A stretch of 64,000 nt of DNA, taken from the NCBI GenBank assembly GCA_035578175.1, contig JAQMRL010000016.1, positions 4,510,721 through 4,574,720 of the forward strand. The letters are read 5' to 3'. Both the position numbers and the translations under genes were made by a program. A model generated the notes under the pieces. That model ran no database searches. It saw nothing but the letters and a program-made list of their open reading frames with translations, and was not told where the DNA came from. Source of the stretch: Catonia carolina. Its lineage: Eukaryota; Arthropoda; Insecta; Hemiptera; Achilidae. Of the stretch, positions 51,346-63,103 are shown in pieces (the stretch's first letter is position 1; every line of letters begins with the position of its first letter).

Positions 51346-53190
51346 TAAAAAAAAAAAATCTGGTGTGAAACACTCACACAACTTTCTCTTGCCAATGCAA
51401 ATAATTAACAATAAACCTAACATTATTAATAAAATATTAGAAATAAACAAAAAACTAACCTCAAAAACATAACCTTATTTTAATCATGAGTGAATGACGC
51501 AAAATGAAAATCGAACTCAGTTTGGATTAAAACAATGGAAAATCACTTTCATGCTAAACTAGGCTCTGTAGAGAAAAATTCTCTAAATAAAAGTTGTAGA
51601 TCTCTTAATTTTCTATAAATTTTATTATATACACTTTTGTCGTAAAATGAGTACTAAAGCCGAAATATTAAAAAAATCGATTTTTCACACGTTTTCGTGA
51701 GAAAAAAACAGAAAATCGCTAATTACCGTTAAACTAAGCGTTATACAAAAAAATATTTGAAATAAAAGTGGTAGGTTTTAAAATTGTCTACAACTTTTAT
51801 TATATACATTTTTGCGCTGAAGTGCATATTAAAGCCGTAATCTTAAAAAAACAAAGTTTTTACGTGAAACACCCTTACCAAGAATTTCAGCCAAGATGGC
51901 ACCTACGCTATCTTGTAGAAAATAAAAAATTTAGTAAACCAGGCGATTTTTAAAAGAATCGTAGGACCAGTTTTTGAGAAAATCGCAAAAAAGTGAAAAA
52001 TTATACGAATAAACTACTACTTTTTGATGAAAATGTTCGTGTCGGGTCCGGTAGTGGTATGTAACTTAAGTTTCAAGTTCGTACGATGTTCCATTCTTGA
52101 GATATTTTGTATACACACACAGACCAATCGCTAAAAACATGTTTTTTGGGTTGAGGGGGTCTGTTTACATGTATATCTGGTGTTGAGTGTATTTGTTAAA
52201 ATCTACATGAAAACAATACGAGGGGGTACCCAAAAGAAACCGGAATTATTTTTTAAAACTATTTATTTTTAATTTTTTTACAAAAGAACCTTATCCCCTT
52301 CAAAATACTCTCCATTACAACTAATACATTTGTCCCACCGGTGCTTCCACTGTTCAAAACATTTTTTGTACTCCTCTTCAGTGATGGCTGCCAGCTCATC
52401 CGTCGTTTTTTTCTTGACATCATCAACGTTGTTAAATCGGAGACCTTTCATGCCCCTTTTCATGCGTGGGAACAAGAAAAAATCACACGGAGCCAGATCG
52501 GGTGAGTACGGTGCGTGTGGTAGCAAAACCATGCCGTTTTTCGCCAAAAACTGGGTAACCGAGATTGCCGTGTGTGCAGGCGCGTTGTCGTGGTGGAAAA
52601 ACCAGTCCCCTGTCTGCCACAAATTAGGTCTTTTACGACGAATGCTGTTTCGTAGTCTTCTTAACACTTAAAGATAAAAAGTCAATGGTCTGTCGTCGGT
52701 CTGTTCGTACAATTTCTTTCACTTTCACAACATTTTCGTCTGTTCGGGAAGTCGACGGTCGTCCAGAACGAGGTTTGTTCTCAATCGACATGTCGCCATT
52801 TTTAAAGCGCAAAAACCACTCGTACACTTGGGTTTTTCCAATAGCGTCGTCTTTGTAAGCTGTGTTCAACATTACAACTGTTTCCGCGGCGTTTTTACCG
52901 AGCAAGAAGCAAAATTTCACAGCCGCACGTTGTTCATTAAAACTTGCCATCATGAAAAACGACACGAGCACAAAACAGCACTAGCGAGAACAATCACTGC
53001 ACGAGAACAGAACAAGCTAGATCAACGAACAAAATGGCATTGAACTGGCAATGAGTAGCGCTACAAGCAGCCTAGTGGCGGGAATTTGTACTGCACAAGC
53101 TCCGCCCACAGCAGAGCTATTCCGGTTACTTTTGGGTACCCCCTCGTATGTTCCTTCCTATATATTCATATAGGCAAGAGAAAGTAAAAG
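51346..53190 (-). repeat. F4 repeat, reverse copy split by a mariner
   Basis: Parts 51346-52218 and 53147-53190 around the mariner 52219-53146; both F4 ends are present. Confidence 0.82.
52219..53146 (-). mobile_element. Mariner DD34D, internally deleted, 928 bp
   Basis: Ends CGAGGGGGTACCCAAAAGAA and complement (nearly perfect 28-bp repeats), TA at 52217-52218 and 53147-53148. Inserted into an F4 repeat. The - strand ORF 52971-52633 is the helix-turn-helix N-terminus (FNEQRAAVKFCFLLGK); ORF 52667-52278 is the C-terminus with FFHHDNAPAHT and SPDLAPCDFFLFPR, 34 residues between the Asp. The centre with the first Asp is lost and the two halves are in different frames. Confidence 0.9.
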
Positions 53191-53365
53191 TTAGTTTCAA
53201 AAGATATTGTGTACTATGATGATGGTGGATCCACCGAAACACATGTAAGTAACAGAAAGTAGAAATCAAGGCAACTTAACAAGGTCAGTGAAATTTATTG
53301 TATAAATTTATTTATTATATAAAATAAAATTAATTCTAGTACAGTCCATTCGAAATACCATGATA

Positions 53366-54008
53366 CCGTGCGTTCGGAAAGTCGCTGTGCACTGGAATTG
53401 TGACTATGGATTTATGAAAATATGTATAAAGAAATGACTAAGCATTTTGGAAAAAAATTTATTCAATACCTTAATTACATTGTTAAACCGTGATTACATT
53501 GTTTATAGAAGGTGTTCGAAATGACCTCCATTGGCATCAATACAGCATTGCACTCGTTTCATTTTGTTTGCAAACACCTTTCGCAACTGTATAAAACGTT
53601 ATGCAACGTGTTTGGTGAACGAATAATTTCAAAGAATTTGTGGCCTGCAAGATCTCCTGATCTGACTCCCCCCGATTTCTTTTTATGGGGTGCGGCGAAA
53701 CAAACTGTGTATCGGAACAGACCACACACGATTGACGAACTTAAAGCCGCAATAACGGCATACATTCAAGGAATCACTGTTCTTCAGTTGCGAAAGGTGT
53801 TTGCAAACAAAATGAAACGAGTGCAATGCTGTATTGATGCCAATGGAGGTCATTTCGAACACCTTCTATAAACAATGTAATCACGGTTTAACAATGTAAT
53901 TAAGGTATTGAATAAATTTTTTTCCAAAATGCTTAGTCATTTCTTTATACATATTTTCATAAATCCATAGTCACAATTCCAGTGCACAGCGACTTTCCGA
54001 ACGCACGG
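53366..54008. mobile_element. Mariner-type fold-back element, 643 bp, copy 2
   Basis: Same length and, by eye, the same sequence as 47050-47692 read in the other direction; its 119-residue ORF (53512-53871, + strand) is identical to the one at 47546-47187. TA at 53364-53365 and 54009-54010. The arms (53366-53589 and 53785-54008) look perfect here, without the mismatch seen in copy 1. Confidence 0.92.
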
Positions 54009-54471
54009 TAGTATTACTTAAATGGAATAAAGAACTGAGGGAATTTTGTAATGTGCTCATGTCAGTGCTAGAATTTAAGAAATTTTTGTGTTAACTTTCC
54101 CCATTAGAGAATGAAAGCGTTTTAAAAGATAAATTAATTATGGGAAGAAAAAATAATGATTTTTTTTTAGCACACAGAAAATAGAAGTAAAATTTATTTA
54201 TTAAAAATTAATTAATAAATAGTAATGTGTTAATTTTTTTTTAAATCTCTTATGTGTGTACGTTGCCATCTGTTCAATTTAGAACAATAAGCAACCCCAT
54301 GACCCAATGAGATGAGGATGATATGTATGACATGTCAATGAGATGTAGTCTTGTACAGACTCAGGTTGACCATTCCTGAGAGAGTATGGTTAATTGAACC
54401 CCAACCATCAAAGTACACCGGTAACCACTGTCTAGCATTCAAATCCGTATAAAAGTAACTATAGGGTGATT

Positions 54472-55396
54472 CAAAAAGAGCGCCGGTTTTGATATATCAA
54501 ATTAAGAGATTTATTTTATTGAAAAACTGAAAATAAATACATCAACAAGTTTATCTTTCCTTCCGATTTTATGTATGAAAAATGATGTCATGCATGTGGC
54601 CTCCTCTACTGCGCTGGCACTCATCAACTCTGTCCATGAAATTGGATATTACTGCACGACAAGTTTCGACTTCCATTTGCCCGATAACCCGTCGAATTTC
54701 CTCCTTCAAGTCATTGATGTTTCGGGGTTTATTGGCATACACCAATGACTTCACATGATCCCAAAGAGGAAAGTCACAAGGCGTCAAGTCACACGACCTT
54801 GGTAGCCATTGATGGTCGGAATTACGAGAAATGATGCGATCCTGGAACCGTTCACGGAGCAACAACATTGTTTCTCGTGCAGCGTGATAGGTGGCACCAT
54901 CCTGCTGAAACCACAACTCGTCAATGTCCATTCCATCCAAATGACGCTACAAAAACTCCCTAATTTGCTGGGTTAACAGCCACACTGTCACGAACCAACG
55001 CAACGTTCTGCTCAGTTTGGCCAGAACGACGACGTCCAAAACTTTTAAGGTTGACTGTTGAACCCGTCTCAAAAAACTTTTTCATGAGCCTGCGAACTGT
55101 TGATTCATTCGGTGCTTCATTACGTCCTAGAGTACCGCGAAGTCGCCTGACAGTAGCCGCATAACTCTCTCCACTCTGGTAAAATATTTTGACGATTAAC
55201 ACTCGTTGCGCAATAGTAAACTTCTCCATGGTTAGACACAGACTGCGAGAGTACTACACTGCGAACAAGAGAAACTACAACTGAATCGTCAATCGGAATG
55301 TTCTCCAAAATAGAAATGTGGTCAAACAATGTTGCCAACCGATAAACAAAAATTTACCAGCCGTTTAAAAACCGGCGCTCTTTTTGAATCACCCTA
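54472..55396 (-). mobile_element. DD41D mariner, internally deleted copy, 925 bp
   Basis: Ends match the 2988-4347 element. It is inserted in a SINE3 copy at the same TA as the full copy, but in the opposite orientation; the left TA is at 54470-54471 and the right one has become CA. About 425 bp are missing (full-copy bases about 3421-3845), a different breakpoint pair from 12242-13172. Confidence 0.88.
54569..55229 (-). pseudogene. DD41D transposase remnant, frame broken by deletion
   Basis: The N-terminal 89 residues (55229 to 54960, from MEKFTIAQR) end at a stop just past the deletion junction. The C-terminal part (54940-54569) is in another frame and retains WFQQDGATYH (second Asp) and LTPCDF (third Asp). 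The first catalytic Asp is deleted. Confidence 0.85.
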
Positions 55397-55999
55397 CACC
55401 TTTACTAGGATTTGAACCAGGAACCTTTGTCTCCGAAAATCAGCTGTTCAACAGCTGATTTTTGCTACGACTTTACCTCTAGACCAACCTGGTAAGTTTG
55501 AATACCAATGGGAATTTTTTTGTCAATCCTAGTAGCAGTGAGAAGGTGGTGCTGCTTTTCAACAAATTCTGTCTGGGTTTCTCCGTACACCACTTTCATA
55601 CCCTGCCATTCTCATATAGTCAATACATATATCGGGTGTCTCACGTAATTTCAACCATAGGGATTGATTTTCGTTAGTTTGTTAATATTTTCTTCTCACG
55701 AATAAATGAAGACTTGTTAAGCAGGAATCATTAGAAAATGTTAAGCCTTTAAAAAATATCAATTTCGATACATTTAACCTGTACTTTAGCTTAAAATACA
55801 TAAATTTGTATACCGTTTTATATTTAAGTATTGTAAATTTTAAAAAACATTTTTATATGGTGTTAGCGTCATAGTGTGTCAAGATAGTAATTGGTGGTTT
55901 GAATCCATCTGCGATAAAAAAAATTTATTGTTAAAAAATTATTAGAAATTTTAAATAAAATTACTTAATTATTTTTTAAATTTCGACGATTGTTTTTTT

Positions 56000-56155
56000 T
56001 TATTGAGTGATGATGCCTACATAAGCCTTGGGCTTGTGCGTAGGTAATGATATGTGGTGATTTACAAAAGGCCAGACCTGACCGGGAATCGAACCCGGGA
56101 CCACGGCATAGTAGCCAGTTGCGCTGACCACTACACCATGGGCCGGCCCAAAAAT
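56000..56155 (-). repeat. SINE with tRNA-like head
   Basis: On the - strand: GGTGTAGTGGTCAGCGCAAC and GGGTTCGATTCCCGGTCAGG, then a tail with GCCCAAGGCTTATGTAGGCA. The best-preserved tRNA-like head in the window, but embedded in a SINE. Confidence 0.65.
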
Positions 56156-56307
56156 TTCTCATCAAAAAGTTATTGCAACAATTGCCTTTCTCCAAATATT
56201 AAATGTGATTACCTTCATACCATCGCGGTTTTACAACACGTTGTGTAATTGTTTATCGTAATTTGCTTCAGTCTATTATTTATTATTTTCATTAATATTA
56301 CTTAAAT

Positions 56308-56606
56308 TCCAGCCTCTCTTAGTTTGCTCCTAATGTAAACAAATAATTATGTCACTGAGCATGCGCATTTTATAAAAATGAGTACACGCTGATTAAAAAG
56401 TAACAACAAAATAACTTTTAAAAGTATTTTTATTAATGAAATTATTAGGCCTACATCAAATCATGACTGATGTTTTAAGTACTTATAATTTAAAACATAG
56501 TTAACTTAATAGGAATACGACATCCATAAAGTTGTGGACCCTAACGTGCACCCTGTAGTAGCTGGCTTTGGTTTATTGACCGTAAGAGCAAACTAACAAC
56601 AGCTGA
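56308..56606. mobile_element. MITE-like repeat, about 300 bp, copy 1
   Basis: Left TTAGTTTGCTCCTAATGTAA and right end, reversed, TTAGTTTGCTCTTACGGTCA give imperfect inverted ends. The same sequence recurs at 61981-62706, there split by a SINE1. No ORF. Confidence 0.6.
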
Positions 56607-56904
56607 ACTTTAGTTTGTTATTTATTTAAAAATTGGTTTTTTTTGTAATCAAATTCATTCAGTATTTTTTAAATACCTAATTTTTTTAAATATTTCCGGT
56701 AATTTTTTAACAATATAAAAATATTAAGTGCATATTGATGGATTCGAACCACCAATTACGTGGATACTCTATGACACTATCCACTAATCAGAACACACAA
56801 TATTAATGTTATATGAAATTTACAATACTTAAATAGAAAATGGTTTACAAATTTATGTATTTTAAGCTAAAATACAGTTTTTAACACATTTATCAATTTA
56901 TTTT

Positions 56905-57062
56905 GTCTGACTATTTTGCAATTGCTGTTAATGAAGGCGGTGAAAAGGGTGACAGATAAAGATGAGTGATGAAAAAATTCCAGATCTGATCGGGAATCAA
57001 ACCTGGGGTACCCCGACGTAGAAGCTAGTTGTGCTAACCACTACGCCAACAAGCCGACCATT
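56905..57062 (-). repeat. SINE2 relative
   Basis: Head on the - strand TAGTGGTTAGCACAACTAGC and GGTTTGATTCCCGATCAG, tail as at 2340-2516. Confidence 0.7.
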
Positions 57063-57096
57063 ATATCATTAAAAATATCAAAATTGATTTTTTTTT

Positions 57097-57366
57097 TTTT
57101 TAATTCCAAATATGTGTACGTTGCAATCTGTTCAATTCAGAACAATAAGCAACCCCATGACCCAATGAGATGAGGTGTAGTCTTGTACAGACCCAGGTCG
57201 ACCACTCCTGAGAGAGTATGGTTAGTTGAACCCCAACCATCAAAGTACACAGGCAATCACTGTCTAATATTCAAATCCGTGTAAAAGTAACTACCTTTAC
57301 TAGGATTTGAACCAGGAACCTTCGTCTCCGAAAATCAGCTGTTAAACAGCTGATTTTGGCGATATT
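57097..57366 (-). repeat. SINE3 copy, A-box end truncated
   Basis: Tail, B box and complete hairpin; stops after CAGCTGATTTTGGCGA. Confidence 0.85.
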
Positions 57367-57719
57367 TTTTAAAAGTGTAAACATTTTATAATGATATCTG
57401 ATTATAACAAGTCTTCATTTATTCTTGGGAAGAAAATTTTAACTGACTAATTAAGGCTATTTCCCTATGTTTCAAATTCCATGAGACACCGGTATATATT
57501 CAAATTCAGTTGTTACTAGAGCAATTAGTGACCATTGTCAGTGGCCTCTCACAGCTTGCATAACTCAAAAGAAAATTGAAAGAAATTCACTTGGATACTA
57601 GAACATTCACTATACAGCCAGGATTTATTCCTTCTGTGTGATGGCCATCTGTTTGAACCATCGAAAGAACTTTTCAAAAAAAATCAAAAAACTTCCAAAA
57701 TGTGTTTCAGTATAGGTAC

Positions 57720-57988
57720 CAGACGAGCTAATGTCCCATAGCCGAGCGAGTGAGAGGGAGATAAGTGGCATAATTACGCATGCGCTCAAAGGTCTTTACC
57801 GTTGTAATCCAAATCTGAAAACATACTAGTCGTTATCTTGCTTGTTAGTTTACTGCATGCATAAACGCTTGCTTACAACAATGAGTAAAATTATACGACA
57901 ATGTTATTGGAACGGCGCGTATGGCTTGTGCGAGTGAGAGCGTTATGCATTCTCTCACTCCCACGGCTAGGGGAAATTAGTTCATCTG
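57720..57988. mobile_element. MITE, 269 bp, copy 1
   Basis: Ends CAGACGAGCTAATGTCCCAT and, reversed, CAGATGAACTAATTTCCCCT, continuing AGCCG-GAGTGAGAG; about 38-bp inverted repeats. A diverged copy lies at 59920-60170. No ORF. Confidence 0.75.
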
Positions 57989-58807
57989 AATATTATATAA
58001 GGGAACTATAAGGAAAAATTTAAAAAAATTATTTTTATTATTTTGGTATTTAAGGTTATTTCAAAGTTTAAAAGTGATTTTTGTTGAAGTTTAAAACTTA
58101 TTAATACCGATTCTCGTAGTTTTCAGACCGGTAAAAATGCCGTAATTCTCTAACAACAAAAGATATTAAGTATTAACACAATTAGGTTATTTTGGCTTGA
58201 GAGTAAAAAAAAAATGGTTGTCATGGTTGACTTATATTTGTACGAATACGGCTTTCCGAAAAATGAACGAGCCCAAAATACGAATCACTTAAAGATAAAC
58301 AATATTTTCGATCAATACGCACAGATTGTGTATCAGTTTATTTGAGTTAAAAGAATGTCAGAATATGCACAAGAGATTATCAACCAAAGTTGTAGTTTAA
58401 TAAAATAATTTTAAAAACTAAAATTTTGATGACTGCAGTACTTGTAAATATTGACAAGTTGGTATTTCATTGAATAAAAATTACGTGGTACGCAAAAACC
58501 ACGCTATCTACCGGTTGGTAGTAGAAATAAATTAATATTCAAAACTGAATTACTGAATACACTATCGATATGAACAGAAAAAAAGCGAGGGAAATGTAGG
58601 TAAATTTATGTTTAAAAATTGGTAAGACTGTTCAAAAAAAAGGTATATAAGTAAACTCAAAAAAGGGGTTTGTGTGGGTGGGGCATTTCATTCCAACTTT
58701 CGACCTCGTACGGTTAACATCAATACAGCATTTTTGTTCCGTAGCGAGTTGACAATCTTAATATTAGAATTCTAAAATATATCGTACGTTTTCAAAGAAT
58801 GATTTTC

Positions 58808-58941
58808 CCGCCATCCGCTAGATGGCGTGAGAATGCACTTTTTACAAAGTGTAGTTCCACTGCTATCCAATAGATGGCGTGAGAATGCACTTTTTACAAA
58901 CTGTAGTTCCACTGCTATCCAATAGATAGCGTGGGAATGTA
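58808..58941 (+). repeat. 52-bp tandem repeat, about 2.5 copies
   Basis: Units repeat TAGATGGCGTGAGAATGCAC and TTTTTACAAA-TGTAGTTCCA with period 52 (GATGGCGTG at 58821 and 58873, GATAGCGTG at 58925). Confidence 0.85.
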
Positions 58942-59059
58942 TTTTTTTTAATCAATTTGATGTAATTTTCTTAATGCAAGACGATTCGTATCATCTGATT
59001 ATGATAATGATTCGTATAATTGATTATAATAAGATGAAGTACTACAGACTTCTTGACGT

Positions 59060-59790
59060 ATCAAGAAAAAAAAAAAAATCTGTTGTGAAACACTCACACG
59101 ACTTTCTCTTGCCAATGCAATAATGATCAAGATAACCTATTTTGTAAGATGATTCGTAAATCGATACTAAAATTACTATCAACAAAAGCCTTCATTAGAA
59201 GGCTTCCATATTGGCTTAAGCCAATATGTATTTGTGCAGAAATATTCGTACACCAAAGATTAAAATATGATGAAGTACTTCAGACTTCTTGACATAATAA
59301 AAAAAAAAAAATCTGTTAAACACTTACACGACTTTCTCTTGCCAATGCAATAATGATCAATATAACCTAACAAAAGATAACCTATTTTAATCATGAGTTA
59401 GATGCAATATTAAAACCCACCTTAGTTTGGCTTAGTTATACGGAAAATCACTTTTTGATACTAAATTAGGCTCTGTAGAGAAAAATGCTTGGAATAAAAG
59501 TTACTGATTTTTTAATTTCCTATAAATTTGATTATAATACACTTTTTAATAAAATGCATACTAAGGCAGAAATTTTTAAAAATCCATTTTCTTGTAAGGA
59601 AATGGATTCATCATTTTCATGATGAAAAAAAAACAGAAAATCACTAATTACCGCTAAACTAAGTAAGCATTATACAAAGAAATGTTAAAAATAAAAGTTG
59701 TACGTTTTTAAATGTTCTACAACTTTGACTATACAGTAATACACTTTTTCGCTAAAATGCATCTAAATTTGGTGGCAGACAGAACCAGAA
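59060..59790 (-). repeat. F4 repeat fragments with duplicated 3' end
   Basis: The F4 3' end appears at 59067-59130 and again at 59300-59360 (with GATGAAGTACTNCAGACTTC before each), the second continuing as F4 to about 59790. Confidence 0.7.
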
Positions 59791-59812
59791 TTAAAAAGAG
59801 AAAAGGTCGCCT

Positions 59813-60215
59813 CTTTAGCGTAGTAGTTAGTGTGCTAGCCAGCAACAAGGAGGTCCCACGTTCGATTCCCAGCTAGGGTCTGAAAATTTTTACAAATTAA
59901 AACCCACAGGTACAGTTATCAGATGAATTGATGTCCCATAGCCGAGCGAGTGAGAGGGAGATATGTGGCATAACTACGCATGCGCCCAAAGGTCTTCCTT
60001 TACCATTATAATCCAAATCTGAAAACATACTACAGTCGTTATCTTGCTTGTTAGTTTACACACCAATGAGTAAAATTATGCAATGTTATTGGAATAGTGC
60101 GTATGGCTTGTGCAAGTGATACCGTTATGTATTCTCTCACTCCCACGGCTAGGAGACTTTAGTTCATCTGAATACGAGCTGTTGATGGGACTTTAAATAT
60201 AAAAACCTAAAAAAA
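59813..60215 (+). repeat. SINE4 copy split by a MITE
   Basis: Head 59813-59919 (TTAGCGTAGTAGTTAG, CGTTCGATTCCC) and tail 60171-60215 (GAGCTGTTGATGGGACTTTA), interrupted by 59920-60170. Confidence 0.75.
59920..60170. mobile_element. MITE, 251 bp, copy 2
   Basis: Same family as 57720-57988 (CAGATGAATTGATGTCCCAT start, TTCATCTG end). Inserted inside a SINE4 copy whose two halves lie at 59813-59919 and 60171-60215. Confidence 0.75.
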
Positions 60216-60885
60216 GAAGAAAAATCAAAAGAATGTTGATGATTACAAAAGTAAACAAACAAGATGTATAAACATATTTTATTCATTTATTTTGGTATCG
60301 AATAATATTATTTTCACAAAAGCCAATAAGTTAACTTACTTCTTCACAAAATAAATTACCAAATCAAAATATTAGCACTTCAAATATTTTTGTGAAATAC
60401 ATCTAACAACTCTGTTTAACACCGGTTTTATGAAATAATCTCTACATAGTAATTATTAGCAATAAATAATAACATACAGCATTTAATTATATTATTACAT
60501 CAATAAATATATTATGAACAGTAGACTTATTACATCAATAAGTTTTCAACCAAAATGCTGGTATTATGGGTAATTAACACATTACACTATGGACAATTTT
60601 ATTTGAACTGGCACAACTGTTGCTCTACGTGTACACACAGTTCCGCATACAGTATATCCATAACCTATTCTTTCAACAAGGTCTATAAATTTTAATGTAC
60701 GCAAATGCCTACAACCTTATTACAATGGACAAACATACAAATAGTTATTTCATTTTAAAATATGTATTTAATTTGTCCCAGGAAAAATTTAAATTATAAA
60801 TTACAAGAACTAAACTGTAAAAACTCACCAAACTATACTCTACAGATGCACGCAACTAACTAAACGAATTGGTGTGAATATTTTT

Positions 60886-61282
60886 GTTGTTGTTTAGGTA
60901 AACAGCCGAAAGGCTGGTTTGAACCTCTAGAGGTTTTACTAAGTAAAAACGAGGAGTAAGGTGGTTTACCATTGCCTTCCTCACTGAGTTGAAAGCCTAT
61001 GCTTATCAGCATGCCAGGCCCACCGAAAAGCACCCACTTTCCACCCTGCAAATGACACCTTCACTTCATTCACCACAGGGTCTAGCTGTATAGTGAAATT
61101 CATTAGTATCAGAGGAGATAACTCTGACTAGTGTCTTTTACACCTCTACCTCTTCTGTTCTTAAATAGTTCAGTCATGTAATTGGCTGACTATGTGATAA
61201 GAAACAGAACTATTTTTTGTAGCCCTGGAACCAACAGATCAAGTGCAATTAATTTAACACTCCACCTGCCTGTTATGGGCAT
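60886..61282 (-). repeat. SINE1 copy with 11-bp target duplication
   Basis: TGAATATTTTT at 60875-60885 and 61283-61293. Confidence 0.9.
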
Positions 61283-61293
61283 TGAATATTTTT

Positions 61294-61980
61294 AATGAAC
61301 AGAAAATCATATATGAAAACAAATTAGTTACGTCATTATGTCTGACAGATTATTAATAACGACAGTGAAAACAAAGCGTAGTGACCGTCCGTGAGTCACA
61401 CATTACAGTAACGATTGTATACTTTTGTGACTGTACTGTCGTTGTATGGTGAAGGGGCAAAGAGTGGAATAGATAACCACCAAAGCTGCTTGTGCCAATT
61501 CAAATGGTCCAAAGTATACGTAATTACAATAGAATAACAAACTAAAAAATTTGCTATACGCATGTGCCAACTAAAGATTACGGAAGAGCTTCCCCTCTTT
61601 GTGATGATAGCTAAAGAAGCATCAGTGACGATTAACACCTGGATCGGCAGTAGGGGAATAGTATCAATGCACAGGAGAGGGAAACGTGAAAAAGTACAAG
61701 CAAGGCAAGTCACAGGCATTCTTGTGACCCACTTATCTATACCATAGTTTTAAGCAAAAAAATTTTAATATAAAAAAAAATTCTGTTTAATTTTTTTAAG
61801 TCACAATGGTTATTATATATCGACTCGCTTTGATTGTTAGGTTAGACTTTTGAAAAAAAATGTTTCCTTCAGTAATCACGTAACATTTAGCTAATGTTAT
61901 AATATAAGTATAAGATTGTATTATACTTGATTTGTTTTCCCTAATTTGTCATGGCATCTATATTAATTATTCATCTACAG
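61294..61980. other. Unassigned intergenic sequence
   Basis: Overlapping small frames on both strands at 61396-61747; neither shows a recognisable domain. Confidence 0.4.
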
Positions 61981-62706
61981 TCCAGCCTTTATTAGTTTGC
62001 TCCTAATGTAAACAAACAATGACATCACTGAGCATGCGTATTATATCAAAATGTGTACATGCTGATTAAAAAGTAACAACAAAGTACTTTCAAAAGAATT
62101 TAAATAAAATTATTTTTCTAAATGAAATTGTTAAGCTTACATCATATCATGACTGCCCATAACAGACAGGTAGAGTGTCAAATTATTTACACTCAATCTG
62201 TTTGTAGCAGGGCTAAAATAAATAGTTTTGTTTCTTATCACATGGTCAGCCAATTAAATGACTGAATCATTTAAGAACAGAAGAGGTAGAAGTGTAAAAG
62301 ACACTAATCAGAGTTATCTCCTCTGAAAGTAATAAATTTCATTAAACAGCCAGACCCTGTGGTGAATGAAGAGAAGGTGTCATTTGCAGAGTGGAAAATA
62401 TGTGCTTTTCAGAGGGCCCGGCATGCTGATAAGCGTACTTTTCCACTCAGTGAGGAAGGCACGGTTAAACCACCTCACTCCTCGTTTTACTTAGTAAAAC
62501 CTCTACAGGTTCAAACCAGCCTTTTGGCTGATGACCTAAACAACAACATATCATGACTGATGTTTTTAGTACTTAAGTGCTTATAATTTAAAAAAATAGT
62601 TAACTTAATAGGAATACGACATCCGTAAAGTCGCAGACTCTAGCGTGCACCCTGTAGTAGGTGGCTTTTGTTTGTTGACAGTAGGAACAAACTAACAACG
62701 GCTGAA
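61981..62706. mobile_element. MITE-like repeat, copy 2, split by SINE1
   Basis: Homologous to 56308-56606 over both halves (61981-62154 and 62559-62706). The SINE1 between them is bounded by CATATCATGACT on both sides, a clean 12-bp target duplication. Confidence 0.65.
62155..62546 (+). repeat. SINE1 copy with 12-bp target duplication
   Basis: CATATCATGACT at 62143-62154 and 62547-62558; inserted in the MITE-like repeat 61981-62706. Confidence 0.92.
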
Positions 62707-63103
62707 CTGTACAACATCCAATCGGATTACGGTATAGTACATTTGTTTTAGGAAGAAGCTTGTAAGAGGAGGACGAGTAGGTAGAGTAGGGATAGTTTCA
62801 AGGGGCAAGTGTTGTCTCCTTCTCACTTAATGATCATTCCCTCTCTTTCTAACTGTATACTACTGTTACAACTACGAGGTGCTTCCCCCACCACTAAACA
62901 GAACAGCTCAGCGGCACACAGCGTTGGAGGGAGAGCTTCTAGCTAGAACAAATGACCTGTACTTCATTAGTGGAAGGTACTTACCTAAATAATATGAATG
63001 TGCCTACTGAACCTAATAACATCTGTTGTTTCAAAATTAACAAAACTTAAAATTGGTAATAATAAATTAAAATTTTAAATAATTTCTTATCTATAACTTA
63101 AAC
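62707..63103. other. Sequence 3' of the cuticular protein exon
   Basis: Would hold the 3' UTR of the - strand cuticular gene; no clear poly(A) signal seen on that strand. Confidence 0.4.

Larger units (their letters stand above)
54250..55496 (-). repeat. SINE3 copy split by a deleted DD41D mariner
   Basis: Halves 54250-54471 and 55397-55496, with a full head including hairpin and A box. Confidence 0.88.

Noticed and set aside
56060..56150. tRNA-like sequence on the - strand with good A and B boxes
   Set aside because: It continues into a SINE tail, and the cloverleaf acceptor and anticodon stems do not pair cleanly; called a SINE head, not a tRNA gene.
61396..61747. Overlapping 107- and 61-codon frames on opposite strands
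   Set aside because: No recognisable domain or codon pattern; cannot be supported as genes.
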